From: Dichotomocladium elegans
Lineage: Eukaryota; Mucoromycota; Mucoromycetes; Mucorales; Lichtheimiaceae
DNA length: 64,000 nt
NCBI GenBank assembly: GCA_025716815.1
Contig: JAIXMN010000002.1
Location: 248,001 to 312,000 of the forward strand
Direction of reading: 5' to 3'
Each line of letters opens with the position of its first letter. The stretch's first letter is position 1. The notes below the pieces were generated by a model. The model was not told where the DNA came from, made no database searches, and worked only from the letters and a program-made list of their open reading frames with translations. The position numbers were made by a program, and so were the translations under genes. This document shows, one piece after another, positions 63,416 to 64,000 of the stretch.

Positions 63416-64000
63416 ATGGCTTCGACTCTCGGCGAGCTCCTCGATCATATAATTTTTACATCAAAGTTTCCCGGGAGGAAGACCATGCATGAGAATGCCA
63501 AGCCGTCGACCAAGACCATTAAGGATACGCCCTCGAGGGCTGCCAATACTGAAGCTGAGCAATATCCCCCAACATGTTCCAGATGGCGGCTTATGGCAGC
63601 ACTGACGTCATGACAGCCTGCAAGGTTAATGTCAAGCGAGTGTATCTGCGATTAGCAACGATGAACGCGAGTTCTGTCAGAGTCTGTGAGAGAGAATATG
63701 GACCCCAGCGCGTCCAATGAAGAAGACGCCGCGGAGCAACATCGCCGAATTCAGCGAACTCCCGTTTACTTTATCCTAAGTCAAACGCATTCAATGACAG
63801 ACATACAGAAAGCTTTTATGATTAATGATGGCATACGGGAACGCCTGTATCATCGTTCTCAAGACCACTGAGGCAAAGAAGAACCTTAGTCACAAGCGAA
63901 ATCGGACTGATGCCGACCGGATCACCACTGATGGCATGTGTTGTGGAGCATTCCCACCTTCATCGGGTATGGCAGTAAATCGAGCGAACCAGGTAAAGGG
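63416..64000 (+). pseudogene. Degenerate TnpB/Fanzor-like gene, copy 3, running off the right edge
   Basis: Nucleotide and protein similarity to copy 1 (about 6050-6440). The start region LGELLDHIIFTSKFPGRKTM aligns with SELLGQVFFYEVFLSLAGRK, and MHENAKPSTKTI aligns with MHEKILTSAKAI. The later block of AACGATGAACGCGAGTTCTG then GTCTGTGAGAGAGAATATGG matches the same order in copy 1 (about 6381-6425). Several stops are present in every frame. Coding continues toward the window edge with a GYGSKSSEPGKG-type stretch, so more of the element may lie outside. The assignment depends on copy 1. Confidence 0.5.

Overview
The window comes from an early-diverging filamentous fungus, most likely Mucoromycota. 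The support is eukaryotic genes with many short introns (about 45-210 nt), a fungal gene set (Mdm1, Grr1-like, Sok1/Tcp11, UPF0658, fungal-type cyclic-nucleotide phosphodiesterase), and degraded mobile elements resembling Mucoromycota TnpB/Fanzor-like, Tc1/mariner and piggyBac families. The exact species cannot be told from the sequence. All exon models were derived by hand from splice signals, reading-frame continuity and recalled family conservation. Complete models are divisible by three.

Layout. 1-3243 (-) is part of a large helical protein running off the left edge. 3927-5251 (-) is RPL5. 5875-7066 (+) is a broken TnpB/Fanzor-like gene. 7733-8712 (-) is DJ-1. 10037-14847 (-) is an Mdm1/SNX13-type tether. 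15783-17219 (+) is an alpha-arrestin. 18125-18497 (+) is a small coiled-coil protein. 20133-21102 (-) is RPL15. 21287-23018 (-) is a Grr1-like F-box/LRR protein. 23429-24644 (-) is PUS4. 24901-26696 (-) is a type I membrane protein. 27575-29585 (+) is Sok1/Tcp11. 29592-32062 (+) is a long coiled-coil protein. 32755-34024 (-) is a four-finger C2H2 factor. 37258-38851 (-) is a UPF0658-like membrane protein. 39273-41683 (-) is LETM1. 42174-42826 (-) is RPS24. 43680-45011 (-) is a second alpha-arrestin, a clear paralogue of the first.

From about 45.8 to 49.8 kb is a mobile-element mosaic: a pogo-like MITE, a TnpB/Fanzor-like remnant, a Tc1/mariner remnant and two diverged direct repeats flanking them. 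Two signalling genes follow on the + strand, a class I phosphodiesterase (52053-53715) and an RGS protein (54576-55520). From 56.6 kb to the end there are no intact genes. That stretch holds a 1.45-1.5 kb direct duplication with piggyBac-like coding remnants, nested tandem repeats, and another copy of the element seen at 5.9 kb.

How the genes work together: there are no operons. Three ribosomal protein genes share an intron at or just after the start codon and an unusual GGAT tetranucleotide tract beside it. Sok1/Tcp11, the phosphodiesterase and RGS could all touch cAMP/G-protein signalling, but that link is inference. The strongest unusual signals are the four GC-AG introns, the shared GGAT tract, a stop-free intron of 75 nt inside a zinc finger, and the dispersed element copies at both ends of the window.
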